64,000 nt of DNA. Source: Flavobacterium sp. MFBS3-15 (GTDB lineage Bacteria; Bacteroidota; Bacteroidia; Flavobacteriales; Flavobacteriaceae). Below, piece after piece: positions 41,810-50,900 of this stretch. The stretch is from assembly GCF_026107645.2 (NCBI RefSeq), contig NZ_JAPCHV010000010.1, positions 93,085 to 157,084 on the forward strand. Direction: 5' to 3'. The translations under genes were made by a program, and so were the position numbers. Each line of letters opens with the position of its first letter. The stretch's first letter is position 1. The notes beneath the pieces were generated by a model, which did no database searches, was not told the DNA's origin, and saw only the letters and a list, made by a program, of their open reading frames with translations.

Positions 41810-43339
41810 ATGTACACATTTTCAAGTAGATTAAAAACTTTTGCATTTGTCCTGATGGTACTGGGTATCCTGGGGATAGGCTATAGTTTTTTCACTGCAC
41901 CAAAGACAATTGAAGACGTAGAGAAAATTGTTGCGGAAGAGCAAGCCCACGGCCACCATGGTGATGCCCACGCCGCTCCTGCGCACGATGCCCACGGTTC
42001 TGCAAAAGAAGAGCACAACGCAGAAGCACACGCTGCACCGGCCGAAAAACCTGCCGATACTGCACACGCTGTTGCTGTTGACTCTGCACATAAAACAACA
42101 GATTCTGTTCACGCAGAGGCTGTAGTTGCTGCCGGCCACGAAGGACATGATCACGATGCTCATGAAGGCCACGAAGCACACGCTGAAGCTGCACACGGCC
42201 ATGACGATGCGCATGCCGCACATGATGAGCACCACAAACACATGGAGCACATGCTGCACCAGTTACAGAACAAACCATGGTCGGCTGTATATGTTGCCGC
42301 GCTGTTCTGCATGCTGATCTCGCTTGGCGCGCTTGCATTCTATGCCATACAAAACGCCGCTTCGGCAGGCTGGTCACCGGTATTGTTCAGGGTTATGGAA
42401 GCTATTTCGGCTTACCTTGTACCGGGTGCCATCATCGTATACGTACTTTTAGTATTGGGAGCGCTTGACATGCACCACATCTTCATCTGGATGGATGAGA
42501 AAGTTGTAGCTCATGACCACCTTATACAAGCTAAATCAGGATACCTGAATAAAACATTCTTCCTTATCAGGGCTGCCCTTTTCATGGGTGGATGGATATT
42601 GTACCGCCAGTATGCAAGGAAAAATTCCCTTGCCCAGGATGAGTCGAACGACAACAGCTACTACAAGAAAAACTTCAAGGCATCTGCCGGGTTCCTTGTA
42701 TTCTTCATCGTAACCGAATCAATCATGTCCTGGGACTGGATCATGTCGGTTGACCCGCACTGGTACAGCACCCTGTTCGGATGGTATGTGTTTGCGAGCT
42801 TCTTCGTAAGCGGCATCACTACTATCGCCATGATCACGCTTTACCTTAAGTCAAAAGGTTACCTTGAATATGTAAATACAAGCCACATCCATGACCTTGC
42901 CAAGTTCATGTTCGGTATCAGCGTATTCTGGACATACCTTTGGTTCTCACAGTTCATGCTGATATGGTATGCCGACATACCGGAAGAGGTTACCTACTTT
43001 AAAACACGTATCGAGGATTACAACCTTCCGTTCTTCGGGATGGTAGCCATGAACTTTGTGTTCCCTGTGCTTATCCTTATCAATACCGATTTCAAACGCC
43101 TTTCATGGATCGTTGTTACCGCAGGTACTGTAATCCTTGCAGGCCACTATATTGACTTCTTCAACATGATCATGCCGGCTACCGTAGGCAACCAGTGGTT
43201 CATCGGTGCAGGCGAGATAGGTGCGATACTGTTCTTTATGGGCTTGTTCATATTCGTGGTGTTCACTGCGCTTACCAAGGCTCCGCTATTGGCAAAACGC
43301 AACCCGCTCATTGAGGAAAGCAAGCATTTTCATTATTAA
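41810..43339 (+). CDS. actF: alternative complex III subunit ActF with His-rich insertion
   Basis: Second large membrane subunit, 509 residues and about ten helices. After the first helix (~10-30) comes a low-complexity stretch (~45-150) with about 26 His among Ala, Asp and Glu. The helical core then begins at NKPWSAVYVAALFC and includes WDWIMSVDPHWYSTLFGWYV, a signature of this family. The His-rich part is not needed for the fold and may bind metal. coxB follows after 19 bases. Confidence 0.93.
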   Translation: MYTFSSRLKTFAFVLMVLGILGIGYSFFTAPKTIEDVEKIVAEEQAHGHHGDAHAAPAHDAHGSAKEEHNAEAHAAPAEKPADTAHAVAVDSAHKTTDSVHAEAVVAAGHEGHDHDAHEGHEAHAEAAHGHDDAHAAHDEHHKHMEHMLHQLQNKPWSAVYVAALFCMLISLGALAFYAIQNAASAGWSPVLFRVMEAISAYLVPGAIIVYVLLVLGALDMHHIFIWMDEKVVAHDHLIQAKSGYLNKTFFLIRAALFMGGWILYRQYARKNSLAQDESNDNSYYKKNFKASAGFLVFFIVTESIMSWDWIMSVDPHWYSTLFGWYVFASFFVSGITTIAMITLYLKSKGYLEYVNTSHIHDLAKFMFGISVFWTYLWFSQFMLIWYADIPEEVTYFKTRIEDYNLPFFGMVAMNFVFPVLILINTDFKRLSWIVVTAGTVILAGHYIDFFNMIMPATVGNQWFIGAGEIGAILFFMGLFIFVVFTALTKAPLLAKRNPLIEESKHFHY

Positions 43340-43358
43340 TATTTAAAGAAATAAACAG

Positions 43359-44579
43359 ATGACTAGTTTATTGGTAATTATAGTTTTAGTTTTATTAGGC
43401 ATTGCAATATGGCAGTTAACTAAAATATTTCAACTTACCCAGATCGGAGCGGCGAAGGCGTATGAGGACGGAATGTCTGAAGTAGCCACCGATAAGGATA
43501 ATAATGTAAATGGCTACCTGATGTTTGCCTTTGTAGGCTTCATCTACATCGTAACGATTTTCTCATTGTGGAAATACGGCCACCTGGTATTGGGAACTCC
43601 TGCTTCTGAGCACGGCCCGCAGTACGATAACCTTATGGCTATCTCAATGGCGCTTATCTTCTTCGTACAGACGATAACGCAGTTCCTGTTGCACTACTTT
43701 GCCTTCAAATACAGGGGCAAGCAGGGTAAGACGGCGTTTTACTATGCCGATAACGACAAGCTGGAGTTCATCTGGACGATTATTCCGGTGATTGTTCTTG
43801 CAGGGCTTATCCTTTACGGGCTATATGCATGGACAAACATCATGTTCATCGATAAGGAAAAAGAAGATACAATTTTTGTAGAAGTATATGCCAAACAGTT
43901 CAGCTGGGAGGTTCGCTACGCCGGTAAAGACGGTATGCTTGGTAAAGCCAACGTACGCTACATCGAGGGTGTAAACACTACGGGTGTCGATATGTCTGAC
44001 CCTAAATCATTCGACGACATCATGTCTACCGAGCTGCACCTTCCCAAAGGTAAGCAGGTGGTGTTCTACTTCCGTTCTCAGGATGTACTTCACTCAGCCT
44101 ATATGCCGCACTTCCGCGCTCAAATGAACGTAGTGCCGGGTATGGTTACAGAGTTTGCCTTTGTGCCAACCATGACTACCGACGAAATGCGCCAGGATCC
44201 TGCCATTATGAATAAGGTAGCCAATATCAACGCGATCAGGTCTAAGAAAAGTGCCGAACTTGTTGCCGATGGTAAACCGGCACTTGACCCATACACTTTT
44301 GACTACCTGTTGCTGTGTAACAAAATATGCGGACAGTCGCACTACAACATGCAGATGAAAGTTGTGGTAGAGGACGAAGCCGACTTCAACAAATGGCTTG
44401 AAGGCAAAGAGTCGCTTGGTGTAGCTGTAAACAAATCTAAAGAGGATGCAGCTAAAGGTCAGGATACCAACGATACAAGGGGTGAAGGCGAAGCGCCTGC
44501 GGGAGAGAATGCTACACCATCACCAACAGATACTGTTGCAGTTATGCCCAAAGCAGTAGCACAGGTAACAAAAAAATAA
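43359..44579 (+). CDS. coxB: cytochrome c oxidase subunit II
   Basis: 406-residue subunit that carries the CuA centre. Three membrane helices open the protein (one at ~3-20, then ~47-68 and ~90-112), with another pair element near 140-160. The periplasmic domain has the CuA ligands: His in HSAYMPHFRAQ and the loop CNKICGQSHYNMQMK (C, C, H, M) near residue 319. The tail is Ala/Pro-rich (~375-406). There is no fused heme domain, in line with direct electron transfer from alternative complex III. Confidence 0.93.
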   Translation: MTSLLVIIVLVLLGIAIWQLTKIFQLTQIGAAKAYEDGMSEVATDKDNNVNGYLMFAFVGFIYIVTIFSLWKYGHLVLGTPASEHGPQYDNLMAISMALIFFVQTITQFLLHYFAFKYRGKQGKTAFYYADNDKLEFIWTIIPVIVLAGLILYGLYAWTNIMFIDKEKEDTIFVEVYAKQFSWEVRYAGKDGMLGKANVRYIEGVNTTGVDMSDPKSFDDIMSTELHLPKGKQVVFYFRSQDVLHSAYMPHFRAQMNVVPGMVTEFAFVPTMTTDEMRQDPAIMNKVANINAIRSKKSAELVADGKPALDPYTFDYLLLCNKICGQSHYNMQMKVVVEDEADFNKWLEGKESLGVAVNKSKEDAAKGQDTNDTRGEGEAPAGENATPSPTDTVAVMPKAVAQVTKK

Positions 44580-44610
44580 TTCTTTTTTAATATATTCAAA
44601 TTAAAGAAAT

Positions 44611-46422
44611 ATGTCAGCAGAAGGACACGAAATACACGGCCACGACAATCACGGTCACCACGATGAGCACCACCACCACAAAGATACCTTCATAACGAAG
44701 TACATCTTTAGCATCGACCATAAGATGATTGCCAAGCAGTACCTTATCACTGGTATACTGATGGGAATCCTTGGTGTGGGTATGTCACTTTTATTCCGTA
44801 TGCAGATCGCATGGCCGGAAGAATCGTTCAAGGTATTCGATATTTTCCTTGGCGAAAAATTTGCTCCGGGAGGCGTAATGCGCAACGATATCTACCTTGC
44901 GCTTGTAACCATACACGGAACCATCATGGTATTCTTTGTACTGACTGCAGGTTTGAGCGGTACATTCAGTAACCTCCTCATTCCGTTACAGATTGGTGCG
45001 CGCGATATGGCCTCTGGCTTCATGAACATGATCTCATACTGGCTGTTCTTCATTTCGACTATCGTAATGGTAATGTCATTGTTTGTTGAGGCGGGTCCCG
45101 CTTCAGCGGGATGGACGATCTATCCGCCGCTGAGCGCACTGCCGCAGGCTATACCGGGTTCAGGTGCCGGTATGACGCTTTGGCTGGTTTCGATGGCAAT
45201 ATTCATTGCATCGTCGCTAATGGGGTCGCTTAACTATGTGGTAACCGTTATCAACCTTCGTACAAAAGGTATGTCGATGACAAGGCTTCCACTTACTATT
45301 TGGGCGTTCTTCATCACTGCTGTAATCGGTATCATCTCATTCCCGGTACTTTTCTCAGCAGCGTTACTGCTAATATTCGACAGGAGCTTCGGTACATCCT
45401 TCTTCCTTTCCGATATCTTCATTGCCGGCGAGGTACTGCACTACCAGGGCGGTTCCCCGGTATTGTTTGAGCACCTTTTCTGGTTCCTTGGCCACCCTGA
45501 AGTGTACATCGTACTGCTTCCTGCCCTTGGTATCACATCTGAAATCATTGCGACCAACTCACGCAAGCCGATTTTCGGTTACCGTGCGATGATCGCCTCC
45601 ATACTTGCCATCGCGTTCCTTTCAACTATCGTTTGGGGCCACCACATGTTCATCTCGGGTATGAACCCGTTCCTGGGCTCGGTGTTTACCTTCACAACGC
45701 TATTGATCGCGATACCGTCGGCAGTAAAAGCATTCAACTACATCACGACCCTTTGGAGGGGTAACCTGCAGCTTAACCCTGCTATGCTATTCTCCATCGG
45801 CCTTGTATCTACGTTCATCACAGGTGGTCTTACAGGTATCATCCTGGGTGACAGTACGCTGGATATCAACGTGCACGATACGTACTTCGTGGTAGCCCAC
45901 TTCCACCTTGTAATGGGTATCTCTGCACTCTACGGCTTCTTTGCCGGTGTGTACCACTGGTTCCCTAAGATGTTCGGAAGGATGATGAACAAAAACCTTG
46001 GCTACATCCACTTTTGGGTAACGGCAGTATGTGCTTACGGCGTATTCTTCCCGATGCACTTTGTAGGTATGGCCGGCCTTCCGAGGCGTTACTATACCAA
46101 CTCGGCGTTCCCGTTGTTCGATGACCTTGCGGACGTAAACGTACTGATCACCATGTTCGCCATTATAGGTGCCGCATTTCAGTTGGTGTTCCTTTGGAAC
46201 TTCTTCTACAGCATCTTCCGTGGCAAGCGTGCACCGCAAAACCCATGGAGGTCGAACACCCTTGAGTGGACTACCCCTGTAGAGCACATGCACGGCAACT
46301 GGCCGGGCGAAATCCCGGAAGTATACAGGTGGCCTTATGACTACAGCAAGCCGGGCCATGACGAAGACTTCGTTCCGCAAACCGTTCCGTACAAGGAGGG
46401 CGAGGAGCAGCTTCACCATTAG
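44611..46422 (+). CDS. coxA: cytochrome c oxidase subunit I
   Basis: Catalytic subunit of the heme-copper oxidase, 603 residues and about twelve helices. Visible: GHPEVYIVLLPALGI (CuB His and the cross-linked Tyr), WGHHMF (CuB His pair) and HDTYFVVAHFHLVMG (heme His ligands). The start is His-rich (HGHDNHGHHDEHHHH). Subunits III and IV are not next to it; a terminator follows, so they must be elsewhere. Confidence 0.96.
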   Translation: MSAEGHEIHGHDNHGHHDEHHHHKDTFITKYIFSIDHKMIAKQYLITGILMGILGVGMSLLFRMQIAWPEESFKVFDIFLGEKFAPGGVMRNDIYLALVTIHGTIMVFFVLTAGLSGTFSNLLIPLQIGARDMASGFMNMISYWLFFISTIVMVMSLFVEAGPASAGWTIYPPLSALPQAIPGSGAGMTLWLVSMAIFIASSLMGSLNYVVTVINLRTKGMSMTRLPLTIWAFFITAVIGIISFPVLFSAALLLIFDRSFGTSFFLSDIFIAGEVLHYQGGSPVLFEHLFWFLGHPEVYIVLLPALGITSEIIATNSRKPIFGYRAMIASILAIAFLSTIVWGHHMFISGMNPFLGSVFTFTTLLIAIPSAVKAFNYITTLWRGNLQLNPAMLFSIGLVSTFITGGLTGIILGDSTLDINVHDTYFVVAHFHLVMGISALYGFFAGVYHWFPKMFGRMMNKNLGYIHFWVTAVCAYGVFFPMHFVGMAGLPRRYYTNSAFPLFDDLADVNVLITMFAIIGAAFQLVFLWNFFYSIFRGKRAPQNPWRSNTLEWTTPVEHMHGNWPGEIPEVYRWPYDYSKPGHDEDFVPQTVPYKEGEEQLHH

Positions 46423-46448
46423 GATTCAATCTTACTCAATTATACAAG

Positions 46449-46477
46449 GCGGCAGGTTTTTACCTGCCGCTTTTTTT
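46449..46477 (+). terminator. terminator of the act-cox operon
   Basis: Perfect 9-bp stem GCGGCAGGT (46449-46457) / ACCTGCCGC (46462-46470), loop of four T, then seven T. Confidence 0.95.
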
Positions 46478-46615
46478 GTGTCTCGTTTTCATACACCGAG
46501 GGCGTTGCCAATGGCTAAGAGGTTTGCTCCTTTCAGGGTCACATAACCGTATGAGTGCAGCTCTTCCCCTCCCCTGGAGGGGTGCCCGGCGGGCGGGGTG
46601 GTTGAAACCTTGCAT

Positions 46616-46691
46616 CGACGGCAGGAGGAATCCCTTCATGTTTCCGGTAACTTGAGATTTCTCACTCCGCAGGCTTCGTTCGAAATGGAAG
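46616..46691 (+). repeat. TGAGATTTCTCACTCC repeat, unit A
   Basis: Starts CGACGGCAGGAGGAATC, then 19 variable bases, then a 40-base core beginning TTGAGATTTCTCACTCCGCA and ending CGAAATGGAAG. Repeated with one mismatch in the core at 46724-46799; an inverted relative lies at 56814-56893. The gap 46423-46970 otherwise contains only G/C-rich repeat-like sequence. Confidence 0.8.
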
Positions 46692-46723
46692 TGAGTGTTT
46701 CATGAGGTTTCGGTGTTCCATTC

Positions 46724-46799
46724 CGACGGCAGGAGGAATCTCTATTTTATGGATGTTAATTGAGATTTCTCACTCCGCAGGCTGCGTTCGAAATGGAAG
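46724..46799 (+). repeat. TGAGATTTCTCACTCC repeat, unit B
   Basis: Same layout as 46616-46691 with identical internal spacing (36 bases from start to core) and a period of 108 bases. The 19-base middle part differs between the units. Confidence 0.8.
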
Positions 46800-46888
46800 A
46801 ACGTGTTTCATTGGGCACGTTCTTCCCCCTCCCCGGTGGGCGGGGTTCAAAGCCCTCCAAAAAACCTCCTGCCACACCCTCTTCTAAA

Positions 46889-46922
46889 CAAAACCCGCCA
46901 CGACTTTCATCATGACGGGTTT
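46889..46922 (-). terminator. terminator of the permease gene
   Basis: AAAACCCG (46889-46896) / CGGGTTTT (46915-46922) with an 18-base loop; T-rich on the minus strand. Confidence 0.7.
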
Positions 46923-46970
46923 TATTCAGGTTGCTAATTTTCCACTAATGAGGGATATTTACCCTTGGGG

Positions 46971-48389
46971 TTAGGAGGCTGGTTTTGGCTTTGTCAAATA
47001 ATACACCGGAATCCCGGCCAGCATGATGGCAACACCCCAGCCGCAGGTTTCGGGCTTGTCCTTGAGCAACATGATGCAGAAGGCAGCTGCAAGGATGATG
47101 TACAATGCAGGGATCACAGGGTAGCCAAACGCTTTGTACGGCCTTTCGGCATCGGGCATTTTGCGTCTCAGGATAAAGATGCCGGCAATGGTCAGGATGT
47201 AGAAGATGACCACGATGATCATGACATAATCCAGCAGGTCGCCATACTGCCCGCTCAGGCACAGGGCGGAGGCCCAGATGCACTGGAACCACAATCCCCA
47301 TCCCGGAACGCTGGCCTTGTTCAGGTCGGCCGCCTTTTTGAAGAACAGCCCGTCCTTCGCCATGGTATAGTACACCCTGGCCCCTGCCATGATGAGGCCG
47401 TTGTTGCACCCAAAGGTCGAAATCATGATCATGACGGCAATGATATACGTTCCGGTACTGCCAAAGATAGGCTGCGCCGCGGCTATAGCCACACGCTCCT
47501 GGTCGGCAAAGGCAATGCCTTCCAATGGCAATACAGCCAGGTACATGATGTTGGCGAGTATGTAAATCACGGTTACAATGAGCGTTCCGTAGAAGAGGCT
47601 CAGCCCCACATTGCGGTGCGGGTCTTTGATCTCGCCGGATATGAAGGTCACGCCGTTCCACGCATCGCTGGAAAACAGGGACCCTACCATCGATGCCGCA
47701 ATGGCCGACATCAATACCCCGCCACCAATGGCTGTCCAGGTTTCCGACTCTTTGCTCCATTGCCGTGCCGTCCAGGCATCGGCCCAGTTGGCATCCCATA
47801 TATCGGAATTAAAGGCCAGGGCAAAGCCAAAAACCACTAATCCTGCCAACGAAGCGATCTTGGTAATGGTAAATACGGTTTGGATGTACTTGCCGTTCTT
47901 CACCCCGCGGCTGTTGATGAAGGTAAGGATGATTATGGTCGCTATCGATACCAGCTGTGCGGCATTGAGCTTAAACCCGCCAATTTCATAGAGTATGTTC
48001 TCCGGCCCGAGGGGAGGGTACAGGTAGGCGGCAAACTTCCCGAAGGCCACACCCACCGCGGCAATGGTGCCGGTCTGGATGACGGCAAAAAAGCTCCATC
48101 CGTACAGGAACGCAATGAGCTTGTTGTAGGCTTCTTTCAGGTAAACATACTGTCCGCCCGCCTTGGGGAACATGGCGCTCAGCTCGCCATAGCTCACGGC
48201 GGCGATCATGGTCATAATGCCCGAAAGCACCCAAATGAGGATGAGCCAGCCCGCGCTGCCTACCTGCTGCACCATTCCGGCGCTAACGATGAAGATGCCC
48301 GACCCGATCATTGAGCCGACCACGAGCATGGTGCCGTCGAGCAGGCCGAGTTCGCGTTTTAAGTGTTTGTTGTCGTGTTCGTTTTCCAT
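46971..48389 (-). CDS. APC-family amino acid permease
   Basis: Inner-membrane amino acid transporter or exchanger, 472 residues with about twelve helices. The first helix carries the APC substrate motif GSMIGSGIF, and helix 6 has GSLFSSDAWNGVTFISGEIKDP, typical of LAT-like members. No auxiliary subunit is adjacent. Substrate not determinable. It is transcribed away from the DUF5694 gene and ends at a minus-strand terminator. Two other long frames within it are shadows. Confidence 0.9.
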   Translation of the reverse strand: MENEHDNKHLKRELGLLDGTMLVVGSMIGSGIFIVSAGMVQQVGSAGWLILIWVLSGIMTMIAAVSYGELSAMFPKAGGQYVYLKEAYNKLIAFLYGWSFFAVIQTGTIAAVGVAFGKFAAYLYPPLGPENILYEIGGFKLNAAQLVSIATIIILTFINSRGVKNGKYIQTVFTITKIASLAGLVVFGFALAFNSDIWDANWADAWTARQWSKESETWTAIGGGVLMSAIAASMVGSLFSSDAWNGVTFISGEIKDPHRNVGLSLFYGTLIVTVIYILANIMYLAVLPLEGIAFADQERVAIAAAQPIFGSTGTYIIAVMIMISTFGCNNGLIMAGARVYYTMAKDGLFFKKAADLNKASVPGWGLWFQCIWASALCLSGQYGDLLDYVMIIVVIFYILTIAGIFILRRKMPDAERPYKAFGYPVIPALYIILAAAFCIMLLKDKPETCGWGVAIMLAGIPVYYLTKPKPAS

Positions 48390-48481
48390 TTTGGTATTTG
48401 GTTTGGTGCCTAAAGATATTTAAAAAAGCTTTCGGTTAACGCAAATGCCCTATAATTGCTATTTTTACCACTATGCTACGA

Positions 48482-49318
48482 ATGAAAACTATCCCTGCAA
48501 TCTGCCTGCTGCTGTTTTGCCTTACTGCCGTGGGCCAGCAAAAAATAAAAGTGCACCTCATTGCCACCTACCATATGGGCGGCACGACCGATGCCCTGAA
48601 AGTCGACGGCACCAAAGACAATATCCTCGGCCCCGAACGCCAAAAGCAGCTCAGCGCCCTTTTGGACATCCTCCAAAAGAAAGACGTTGAGAAAATTTAT
48701 GTAGAGAATACTCCCGACAAGCAAAAATTTTGGGACAGCATCTATACCGCTTACTACACCAAAAAACCGGTCACGCTCCGCAACGAGATTTTCCAGATAG
48801 GGGTGAAGCTTGCCCAGCGGCTCAACATCCGCGGCGGCGTAAAGTGCATCGACTGGGCGTATGACGGGAGCCGTAAGCCCGGCGACAGGCTCTTTGCCGA
48901 ATATTCCGCAAAGATGAACCGCCTGTGCGATTCATTGCAAATTGGCACGAACGACTTCACGGTATATGATAACATCGTCCTGAAACAGCTCAGCGAGTTT
49001 AATGGCAACATACCGAAACAGGATTTGGTAACCGTTTTCCGCAACCTGAATTCAAAAGAGTACCTCAATAAGTTCTACTATGGGAACGTGAGCACTTACC
49101 TCGACAGGAATACGGAAGGTACGGGTGCGTTTTGGACACAATATAACATGATGCGCAACGTGAACATCTATTCCAACATCATGCGCGACATCCTCGCCGA
49201 CAGGCCGCAGAGCGTGCTCGTGCTCTACGGTGCCGGCCATGTCAAGGCGTTGCGGGACTTGTTCGAAGCGCATCCGCTTATCGAGGTAGTCATGTTTGAA
49301 GATTATTTTAAGGAGTAA
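48482..49318 (+). CDS. DUF5694-type secreted protein (TraB/Tiki-like)
   Basis: 278 residues from ATG 48482 (an ATG at 48473 adds three). A signal peptide (~1-19, ending AVGQ) starts it. The body resembles DUF5694 proteins, relatives of the TraB/Tiki metalloprotease-like fold: VHLIATYHMGG near the start, KIYVENTPDKQK, and a late VLVLYGAGHVKALRDLF with the Gly-x-Gly-His. Enzyme activity is not established. It is divergent from the permease. Confidence 0.78.
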   Translation: MKTIPAICLLLFCLTAVGQQKIKVHLIATYHMGGTTDALKVDGTKDNILGPERQKQLSALLDILQKKDVEKIYVENTPDKQKFWDSIYTAYYTKKPVTLRNEIFQIGVKLAQRLNIRGGVKCIDWAYDGSRKPGDRLFAEYSAKMNRLCDSLQIGTNDFTVYDNIVLKQLSEFNGNIPKQDLVTVFRNLNSKEYLNKFYYGNVSTYLDRNTEGTGAFWTQYNMMRNVNIYSNIMRDILADRPQSVLVLYGAGHVKALRDLFEAHPLIEVVMFEDYFKE

Positions 49319-49324
49319 TTTTTG

Positions 49325-49466
49325 GGCGTGCCGGCTCCGTTCCTGCGCCGTCGCGCTATCGCCTTTATCTGCCTTCGTTCCTGCGGCAGGATACCGGCTC
49401 TATCGCTCACGCGGACGGTACGCATCACAGGCCTTCGACTTTAAGACTTTAAGACTTTAAGACTTT
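49325..49466. repeat. intergenic repeat-rich stretch with 8-bp tandem
   Basis: GACTTTAA is repeated in tandem at 49437-49466 (three full copies and a partial one). The preceding GC-rich part contains two GTTCCTGCG words (49340 and 49378) and looks like a dispersed element. No gene is seen in 49319-49541. Confidence 0.55.
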
Positions 49467-49541
49467 CGACTATTGTACTTTAAGCTTCCTTTACCATCTT
49501 CCTAACCAAATTCCCGTTACCTTTACAAAAAACCACCTGCT

Positions 49542-49844
49542 ATGAAAAATAATAATAAAGACGGTTTTAAAGTCAATGAGTCAGGCAGCCAGTTTGAGCT
49601 GCACGTCGATGGCCATGTCGCCTTCATCGAATACTACCGCGAAGGCGAAAAGCTGTTCCTTACCCATACCGAAGCGCCGGAAGCCCTGCGTGGTAAAGGT
49701 GCTGCAGCAAAACTGGTACAAATGACCCTGCAATGCGCCAAAGACAACGGCTTTACGGTAATGCCGCTGTGCTCGTATGTGGCAAAATACGTCAACGACC
49801 ATCCTGAATGGGCTGATATCCTTTCTGAAGGATACAGGATGTAG
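49542..49844 (+). CDS. GNAT family N-acetyltransferase (small type)
   Basis: 100-residue protein of the short acetyltransferase class (YjdJ-like). The CoA-binding core reads [23 protein letters not shown] (the R-G-x-G-x-A loop is RGKGAA), followed by [26 protein letters not shown]. Substrate unknown. Upstream of ruvB, which has its own promoter. Confidence 0.88.
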   Translation: MKNNNKDGFKVNESGSQFELHVDGHVAFIEYYREGEKLFLTHTEAPEALRGKGAAAKLVQMTLQCAKDNGFTVMPLCSYVAKYVNDHPEWADILSEGYRM

Positions 49845-49860
49845 TAGCCGCAATTTCGTT

Positions 49861-49868
49861 TATCTTTG
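49861..49868 (+). promoter_or_regulatory. -7 promoter element of ruvB
   Basis: TATCTTTG, exact TAnnTTTG, ends only 4 bases before the ruvB ATG (49873), so the transcript may be leaderless or nearly so. No clear -33 element. Confidence 0.55.
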
Positions 49869-49872
49869 CTGT

Positions 49873-50898
49873 ATGAATGAAAATCTTGACCCGACCAACA
49901 CCCGTTTTGACGCTGAGGAGCTCGACCTTGAAAAGAAATTAAGGCCGCTCTCCTTTGACGATTTTACCGGACAGGACCAGGTGCTCGAAAACCTGCAGGT
50001 ATTCGTGCAGGCAGCCAACATGCGCGGCGAGGCGCTGGACCATACGCTGTTCCACGGCCCTCCGGGATTGGGGAAAACCACCCTTGCCAATATCCTGGCC
50101 AATGAGCTGGGAGTGGGCATCAAGATCACGTCCGGGCCGGTACTCGACAAGCCGGGCGACCTTGCAGGATTGCTGACCAACCTCGAGGAACGCGACATCC
50201 TTTTCATAGACGAGATACATCGCCTGAGTCCCATTGTGGAGGAGTACCTCTATTCTGCCATGGAGGACTTCAGGATCGACATCATGATCGAATCGGGGCC
50301 AAACGCCCGTTCGGTGCAAATCAGCCTTAACCCCTTTACATTGGTAGGCGCCACTACCCGCTCCGGATTGCTGACTGCCCCTATGCGCGCGCGTTTCGGG
50401 ATTTCCAGCCGCCTGCAATACTACACCACCGAACTGCTCACAACCATCGTGCAGCGCAGTTCCATGATATTAAAAATGCCCATCACCATGGAAGCCGCCA
50501 TCGAGATCGCGGGCCGTAGCCGGGGTACCCCGCGTATTGCCAATGCACTGCTTCGCAGGGTGCGCGACTTTGCCCAGATAAAAGGCAACGGAAAGATCGA
50601 TATTGAAATCTCTAAATTCGCACTCAAAGCGCTGCATGTAGATGCCCACGGCCTTGACGAAATGGATAATCGCATACTCAACACCATCATCGACAAGTTC
50701 AAGGGAGGCCCTGTGGGATTGTCCACTTTGGCGACTGCCGTATCGGAAAGCGGGGAGACCATTGAAGAGGTATACGAGCCATTCCTCATCCAGGAAGGGT
50801 TTATCATCCGCACGCCAAGGGGACGCGAGGTAACGGATAAGGCGTACAGGCATTTGGGTAAATACAAGCTTGGGCCGCAGGGTGGGTTGTTTGATTAA
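49873..50898 (+). CDS. ruvB: Holliday junction DNA helicase RuvB
   Basis: AAA+ motor that drives branch migration with RuvA. 341 residues from ATG 49873 ([12 protein letters not shown]); the longer frame from 49777 runs through the GNAT gene and is rejected. Walker [11 protein letters not shown] near residue 62, Walker [10 protein letters not shown] near 112, sensor 1 VGATTRSG near 160 and the arginine-finger region AMRARFGI near 172 are all present. It is followed two bases later by an inverted-repeat element. Confidence 0.96.
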   Translation: MNENLDPTNTRFDAEELDLEKKLRPLSFDDFTGQDQVLENLQVFVQAANMRGEALDHTLFHGPPGLGKTTLANILANELGVGIKITSGPVLDKPGDLAGLLTNLEERDILFIDEIHRLSPIVEEYLYSAMEDFRIDIMIESGPNARSVQISLNPFTLVGATTRSGLLTAPMRARFGISSRLQYYTTELLTTIVQRSSMILKMPITMEAAIEIAGRSRGTPRIANALLRRVRDFAQIKGNGKIDIEISKFALKALHVDAHGLDEMDNRILNTIIDKFKGGPVGLSTLATAVSESGETIEEVYEPFLIQEGFIIRTPRGREVTDKAYRHLGKYKLGPQGGLFD

Positions 50899-50900
50899 TT

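Noticed and set aside
41831..42377. Antisense frames over the His-rich part of actF
   Set aside because: They arise from biased GC-rich repeats of His/Ala codons; the + strand protein is certain.
46945..47840. Two long frames (284 and 291 codons) on both strands within the permease gene
   Set aside because: Both are shadows: the third frame here encodes a full APC permease with conserved motifs and regular helices.
49437..49466. Short tandem repeats as a possible CRISPR array
   Set aside because: The unit is 8 bp without spacers and no cas genes are present.
49777..49872. Upstream extension of ruvB
   Set aside because: It runs out of phase through the GNAT gene and across the ruvB promoter; family sequences begin at MNENLDP.
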